From NCBI GenBank assembly GCA_010093605.1, contig MU004192.1, forward strand, positions 1,129,774 to 1,193,773: a stretch of 64,000 bases of DNA. The letters are read 5' to 3'. Shown here piece after piece: positions 58,410 to 64,000 of this stretch. The notes beneath the pieces are model-generated. The model did not search any database and was not told where the DNA came from. It worked only from the letters and a program-made list of their open reading frames with translations. How positions within the stretch are numbered: position 1 is the stretch's first letter; each line of letters opens with the position of its first letter. A program made the translations under genes and the position numbers. The DNA comes from Lophium mytilinum (Eukaryota > Ascomycota > Dothideomycetes > Mytilinidiales > Mytilinidiaceae).

Positions 58410-60605
58410 ATGGGTCCAGCAAGAGCGACGCGTCGTTCAAAACCCAAAAAACCCTCAACGAACCCACCCGTAACCCCGAGTCCTCTTCGACAAGAAACGG
58501 TTCCAGAAGGGGTCACAGCATCTGGAAAGGCCGCCAATAGTAGTACCAAGAGACCCAGTCTGTTTTCGCAACCCCTGGGATCAAGCCCTCCACTCTTCGG
58601 TCAGCAACCCCAAGGGTACCGCCCTCTGATTTTCGGTCCAGGGTCAAACACTTCACTCTTCGGTCAGCAACCCCTAGGCCCCCGCCCTTCACTCTTCGAT
58701 CAGCAACCCCAAGGGTTCCGCCCTCCGCTTTTTGGTCAACAGCCCCAAGGGTCCCGCTCTCTGCTTTTCGGTCAGCAAGTCCTAGGATCAACATCTCCTC
58801 TTTTCCCGGGACGCAGCTTCTTTAACGACCCAGAAACAACGTTCCCTTACCCAGTCCCCCCTTTGCACCTACAATCACACCCGGGTTCAAGCCCTTCAGT
58901 TGTAAATCGAGGACCAGACAGCGTTGCTCAGTCCCATCTCCCGCACTTACATTCACCTCCTGGCTCAAGCCCTCCGCTCAGCAACTCCACACCCAACGTT
59001 CTCCTCGCCCACCGCCGCTTGCAGGAAGCACAATCAATTCCTGCTTCAAGCCCTCTGTCTTCAAGCCCTCCAGGCCCCAGCACTTCAAGTTTAGTTTCGA
59101 GTAGTCGCAGTCCTACTCTGGTCAACTTCACACCTGGGCCTCCACTATTGCCTCCATATCCATTCTCAGCGGACCGTGAGTCGTCAAGTTCAGAAGAACA
59201 TACGGCCTCCTCGTCGTTTCCTCAAACAGGCTCTCCTTGCTTACGTTTAGGCAACCTCTTTGGCGACATGGACCAATCTCTTCCCTCAGCGGCCGGAGAA
59301 ACTGGCCCCGATTCGGATACGTCACGTGGGGTAGAACCTCCTTCTAGCGGACCAGCTGATGCATCAGCAAGCGACCGTGGCCTCGATATTTTCAGTGGAC
59401 TCCGTCTATCCGCGTTTGAGCCCGATCTTCACCCCGAGGGTCTGCAGACTGAGACTCATCGGTCCGCGTCAACATTGACAGTGAACGCCGAGGCTTCGTC
59501 GTCCACGTCGAGCACCACGAATGACACTACTACACCAGCCGAAGCTGCAAAAAACCGAACGATTGTAGAGAAAGACGCAATAGAGCTTGCGGCTCGACTA
59601 TACGCAAACATAAAGGCCTCAGATGTTCTCAAACATCTTGATGAACACTTCCCCCACGACGTCCCTCTACGACTTCGACCGGCGGCAAGAGACGTCGATA
59701 TATGGGGCGAGTATAGCCTCACTCCCTTAGACGCAGAGTACGCTCAGCTCCGGACTCTTTTCGACCGGAATCACGGCTTGGCTGACAGGGCCCGAATTCT
59801 GGAACTTCTTCGTGCCGCTGTCATGCACATTCGCGAAGAATTCAACAAGGTCCGGGAGAACGGACCTGTGCGTCTTACTTCCACCGTGGTTCCATTTTCT
59901 CCCTTCCACACTGCGTTGGGACAAAATGAATTAGATGTGCTCAATAGGATACTAGCTATGGAACAGTCAGAGCTTCTTACTCTTCGTCCAGAACAACGCA
60001 ACGCGGCGATCACTGTCAAGCATGTCGGCGGCCCCGCCATCAACGAGTTCATACGACTCGATAAGATGATGCACCAGGACCAGAGCCAAGATGATGCACC
60101 GCTGAACGAGGCTGAAGTCCATTTGATGGCATCGAAGCTGGCCCAGCACGCCAAGGAGACGCTCAAGATGTCGGAGACGCAACTCCAGATCCTCAAGCAG
60201 CGTCAGAATATACAAGAGCTCTTCCGGAACCAACTGGTGATGGCCAAGAACTGCATTACTACAACCCGCAAACACCTCGCTGGCCGTGGTCAGAAAGCGC
60301 AACAGCGAGCCCCAGTGTTAGGCCGAACCTTCACCCCGCCCACCGTCGGACCGAACGAAGCCCATCCAGACAAAGTAGCAGAGCTCAAGCGCCTTAAGTT
60401 CCACATCTTCCTTGAGATGTCTAAATACATGCCATGCGACTGCATCATGGAGACCGTCGTCGTCGACGACGAGGTATATATACCTTCCCCGTACACTGTT
60501 GCGAAATGTTTGAAGGGTTTTGAACCGAAGCCAAATCTACTAGCTTTAGTCAAAGTCCGTCTCGAGCAAATTCTCAAAGCCTTTAACGCGAAGGCGGAGA
60601 AGTAG
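58410..60605 (+). CDS. Large protein with LFGQQ-type repeats, family unknown
   Basis: Single exon, 731 residues starting MGPARATRRSKPKKPSTN with a basic N-terminus. Residues 50-132 hold about seven tandem 12-residue units of the form xLFGQQPQGxRP, encoded by a 36 bp DNA repeat. A second, looser repeat PGSSPxL follows at about 150-215. Residues 380-560 are mostly helical and conserved-looking (ELAARLYANIKASDVLKHLD). The C-terminus has a compact Cys-containing end, MSKYMPCDCIMETVVVDDEV. The LFG repeats recall nucleoporin FG repeats but are QQ-rich and few. No known domain could be named. The gene is real by codon use and length. Confidence 0.75.
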   Translation: MGPARATRRSKPKKPSTNPPVTPSPLRQETVPEGVTASGKAANSSTKRPSLFSQPLGSSPPLFGQQPQGYRPLIFGPGSNTSLFGQQPLGPRPSLFDQQPQGFRPPLFGQQPQGSRSLLFGQQVLGSTSPLFPGRSFFNDPETTFPYPVPPLHLQSHPGSSPSVVNRGPDSVAQSHLPHLHSPPGSSPPLSNSTPNVLLAHRRLQEAQSIPASSPLSSSPPGPSTSSLVSSSRSPTLVNFTPGPPLLPPYPFSADRESSSSEEHTASSSFPQTGSPCLRLGNLFGDMDQSLPSAAGETGPDSDTSRGVEPPSSGPADASASDRGLDIFSGLRLSAFEPDLHPEGLQTETHRSASTLTVNAEASSSTSSTTNDTTTPAEAAKNRTIVEKDAIELAARLYANIKASDVLKHLDEHFPHDVPLRLRPAARDVDIWGEYSLTPLDAEYAQLRTLFDRNHGLADRARILELLRAAVMHIREEFNKVRENGPVRLTSTVVPFSPFHTALGQNELDVLNRILAMEQSELLTLRPEQRNAAITVKHVGGPAINEFIRLDKMMHQDQSQDDAPLNEAEVHLMASKLAQHAKETLKMSETQLQILKQRQNIQELFRNQLVMAKNCITTTRKHLAGRGQKAQQRAPVLGRTFTPPTVGPNEAHPDKVAELKRLKFHIFLEMSKYMPCDCIMETVVVDDEVYIPSPYTVAKCLKGFEPKPNLLALVKVRLEQILKAFNAKAEK
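58557..58805 (+). repeat. In-frame 36 bp tandem repeats encoding LFGQQPQG
   Basis: Units such as CTCTTCGGTCAGCAACCCC and near variants recur roughly every 36 bp inside the 58410 gene, and the reading frame is kept in all copies. Confidence 0.8.
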
Positions 60606-62154
60606 GTGATCTCTCGGAAGTGTGAGAAGATCAGGTTTGACTGGAAATGAAAGGTTTTCCTTTGGCATAGAGGCATTGTATGAGTCTTTCTGCCTACGAC
60701 TACTGCTAAACACAGCTGTAGCACGTTAGCCTATGTAGACCTGAATGCCAATGTTTGAAGTCCTCCAATACATCATTATAAATCCAAAAATGATCTTTCT
60801 GGAAAACCGTAAAACCCACTAAGCCACCTCAGACAGTGTCATCTACTAGTACTCAGATGATTCAATGATGTGCACGCCACTGCAAGGTATGAATATGTTC
60901 GATCAGTTGTGATAGTATGGCTTATGCTCCGTCGCCTGTCCATGCTTGCTGGCTGCAGTATCCCATGCCTGATGCCCTCCAAGGGGTTGGCAAGCACTGC
61001 AACAATACCCACCGGAAGGCTTCGGGTTGCGAGTTCTGCATATATCTACGGACAGCCATATCAAGGCTTCCTATACGTTGTATCCTACTCGCATTTCTTT
61101 TGTGTACACCCTTCCCGCTGACCTCTACCGTCCACTCTCCAGCGGTCGTAGCGAACCTTAACGTTTTATTATAGTCTACACTGCCCTTCTGATACACAGC
61201 CCAACGTTGCTCAACGCTACAAAAAGGGATTGAGATTGTCTGTCGTGTTATAGAGGGCGTCGGTGGTGTCGAAATGTGAAGGGGTTTCGAGTTTGATGGG
61301 TGAAAGGGTCTACGTCAGTAGCGGGAGGTCAGCATAGGCTACGAATTCTGCACACTTGGCTGTGACTTGTTGGCTCATCTGCTTCTTGTCGCCTTCCAGC
61401 TGTCTTCTAGGCGAGCTCTATCGTCGTCACAGTCGTGGTCGGAGTGTAAACTGTCAGTGTCGGAATCGCGCGGAGCCAAGGAATTTGCCTTTAGGTGTGT
61501 GAAGCGGTAAAATGTAGGTACTTCCTCCTGTTTCAAACGCTGACGTCGCTCTGGAGTCCTGATTAAGTGTTTGGTATGCGCCAAAAGATAGCCAGATGCC
61601 TCTATCCTTTTACCCCTCGCGCGCTCGGCCTTGGAATCTGGGTTTTGTCGACGCCAGTGATCACGAAGATCCAGTTATCGTCCACCAATGACGCGGAAAT
61701 ACTCTTTCAATCACCTGCTCCCCTGCAAAGAGGTGTAGAGTCTGATTACCGTCCCCAGGCTTGGCAAACCGTCTCAAGACAATGATTGGCAGCATTCGTC
61801 GACGCCGTAAGCGTTTTTGAGGCAGCACGCCACCGGCTGTCAGCGATTTCGCAACGCACAGTCACACTTCCCCAGCGGCCAATTGAGCTCGCAATATAGC
61901 AATAATTTCGTTGTATTTGAGCGAGTGATCAATAATCTGTGGCCCTCTTGAGCGAGTGCTGAGCCTGTTCTCCGTCATCCCAAGTCTTATAAATCGAGGC
62001 TTCTGCCAACAAACACCGCTCCACCCATGCAAAAGAAAGACTGAACTCTGTGACTTCCACCTTCATCTAACAAACGACGGCTAATGAAATGTAAAAGATA
62101 TAGACAGGAACAAGAAACGAAATTTACCTTCGACCACACTTGATCGCTCTTAGC
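60606..62154. other. Convergent spacer, no gene seen
   Basis: 3' flanks of two convergent genes. Frames of up to about 90 codons without domains or splice support. Confidence 0.5.
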
Positions 62155-64000
62155 TTACTGGCTTGAGACGCCGTCCCAGATACCTCTCGAGACCCTCTCC
62201 AGCCCATCCGTCGTCGGGAACGCTGCCAACGTCTTCCGAAACTCCTCGATCCGCTTCAGCTTCATGATACCAAGCACCTTTCGGAGTTCTGCGAGGAACC
62301 AGCCTCGCTCCGGCATCACGTTCCCGCAGGACTCAATGCACACCACCAACACCCAGACCATGGGGTCCAAGCACCGCCTACGGGTCCACACATTGTAGTT
62401 ATTCTCAACACTGAGAGCGGCTCTGATGCGGGACAAGACCAGCCCGATCAAGCACGCCTTCGCCCTGAGGCTCCAGCGCTCACCCCCCGTCCCTACATGA
62501 CGGAGTGTGGTCATCAGGTATATCTGCGCAGCATGGTCAAAGACCTGAAAGAGAGCCTCAAGCTCCGGGACGCGGTCAACGGGGCCCTCTTTGCCCATCC
62601 AGGGCTGCTCGATGCCAAGCAATAACAGACGGTGCTGCGACTCGAAGTAGGCGTTGCTGACGGCCTGCATGTCGACATCGTCGCGGAATTCGGAGGTCGT
62701 GGCTAGGCCAATTTGGTGCAGTCGGAGTACGACATCATACAAGAAAGAGCTGTTCTTTGGAAACTTCTTCAGCGTGCGCCAGGCACGGATTGATGAGTCG
62801 TCTGTAAGAGCTAGTGGGAAGGGTCGTGTGGAAGGGTACATTGGGCAAGGGAAGCTGGGAGGCGCTTGGAGAACTATGGAGACGCCGTAACTGGCCCTAT
62901 TCGTCGGAGTCAGCGCGGTTCGGGTTTGAGAGATGCTGATGAGGCAGAGCAAAGTGTACGCTCGGCTACAAGATCTTTGCTTACCAGGTGATCTGCCTTT
63001 GAAGTTCAAAGTCCAGCGTCGACACGCCTCCGCGAAGGTCCACAATCCGAATCAAAGCCTCCAAATGACGCCTAGCCTCGTCCCATTCTGCACTCAGAAC
63101 CTTTTCGCGTAAGCACAGATTAGCCTCTTGCGTCCAAAAGCTGGGGTATCAAAGCTTACAGATGCAGCAGCGAGATTGCTCACTGCGAACACAGTGGGTT
63201 GCGCCACATTTCTGCCAACGGCTTGTAGGGTCTCCACCACGTTGCGCATAGCCTCGCCGTGCGCGTGCAGGGTCTTCATACTAGGTGCGGGCTGTTGCGC
63301 CATCCGATCACGCAGCACTGATTTGATGTGCATCAAACTGTAGTTCGAGGCCTCATCAGGAGGGATCGGCTCCCAGACGAAATCGAGTGCCCATATTCCT
63401 GGTCGATGTCCTGCGCGAAGACACCCCAGTCAGTTCCTCGTTCTGTGGTCCTTTTCGGGACAAGGGCGTCACTTACCGGGCGGTGGCCGAGGGTGGATCG
63501 GGACATTTTGCAGGTCTACCAATGTGAGTATGGGAACACGATGTCGTGCATTAGCGATGAGACGTACATGGACTCGGGACTGTGCTTTGCGAGGATCCTC
63601 TGCGGACGCTCCCGCTCATATTGGGGCTTCCGGTGCCCTGGTAGCTAGCACTTGACGCCCAGATCTGCTGCTCCAGAGTGCTGGGAGCGCTGGAAGCAAC
63701 AGAGCTCTTTCGAGATTGCCCTGGAGGAGGACTCTCCCATGACTTCGATCTCTTTCGTCTACTCTGCTCTTCCGGCGAGACTTCAACGGAGAGGTACTCG
63801 GACGGAGGAGAGCTCACTGGCGTCTGCCCTGCTCTGCGCTGCTGCTGCTGTTGCTGTAGGAAGTTACGCATGACATGGCTGCGGACTGTTTTCAACTTCC
63901 GTTTCGAGGTAGCTGAGTCTTCCTCTCCGGTAGTGGTAATGAATTGATACTGCGTCGAAGGTACAGGACTGGGACGGATCTGAAAGTCGGTGGCTTGCAT
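62155..64000 (-). CDS. Fungal regulator-like protein without visible zinc cluster
   Basis: Five exons: 64000-63568, 63515-63477, 63410-63160, 63100-62985 and 62896-62155, giving 526 residues in phase from the ATG that occupies the last three bases of the window. The layout resembles the fungal family of transcription-factor-like proteins that open with a short FITTTGEEDS / KLKTVRSHVMRNFL segment. It continues with Ser/Pro-rich disorder and then the helical fungal-specific domain (GIWALDFVWEPIPPDEASNY, WDEARRHLEALIRIVDLRGG). A CAG-rich run encodes polyglutamine near residue 50. No Zn2Cys6 cysteines are visible in what can be read. The true start could lie beyond the edge, so a lost N-terminal domain cannot be excluded. 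Confidence 0.78.

Noticed and set aside
58557-58805. FG-nucleoporin assignment for the LFGQQ protein
   Set aside because: Too few FG units and no recognisable nucleoporin structural domain, so the name was not used.

Overview
The window is nuclear DNA of a filamentous ascomycete (Pezizomycotina). The signs are protein genes split by 48-181 bp GT-AG introns, Zn(II)2Cys6 regulators, a hybrid histidine kinase with a fungal-type N-terminus, and a Tc1/mariner transposon that looks ruined by repeat-induced point mutation (RIP). I cannot name the species; a Dothideomycete is a guess. Exon structures were built by hand from splice signals and reading frame; most multi-exon models sum to a whole number of codons.

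Left part (1-5.7 kb): the 5' part of a hybrid histidine kinase runs off the left edge. Then comes gene-poor DNA holding a small secreted six-cysteine protein (3504-4076) between two diverged copies of one repeat.

Second block (5.7-17.8 kb): an apparent catabolic cluster made of an alpha/beta hydrolase, a ketopantoate-reductase-family enzyme, an (R)-selective amine transaminase-like enzyme, a peroxisomal D-amino-acid oxidase, a Zn2Cys6 regulator and an APC permease. Transaminase and oxidase are divergently transcribed from one 842 bp spacer. Enzymes of the transaminase type typically convert pyruvate to D-alanine while deaminating (R)-amines, and the oxidase could turn D-alanine back into pyruvate, so the pair could form a closed amine-catabolic loop. 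This is the most interesting system in the window.

Third block (18-26 kb): a proline-rich single-pass membrane protein, a DHA2-type MFS exporter and a second Zn2Cys6 regulator. The exporter and regulator promoters share two 10-base motifs.

Middle (26-41 kb): bleomycin hydrolase, an unrecognised conserved-looking protein, a regulator with Zn2Cys6, homeodomain and C2H2 modules, the RIP-degraded mariner element, and a HUL5-like HECT ubiquitin ligase.

Right part (42-64 kb): mostly housekeeping genes (RIB3-type DHBP synthase, cytoplasmic lysyl-tRNA synthetase, a reticulon, a beta-carbonic anhydrase). Also present are an F-box-like coiled-coil protein, a protein with LFGQQ repeats, and a fungal regulator-like protein whose first codon is the last base triplet of the window. 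The riboflavin gene is flanked by four unrelated diverged tandem duplications. No rRNA, tRNA or CRISPR was recognised, but no systematic tRNA scan was possible.
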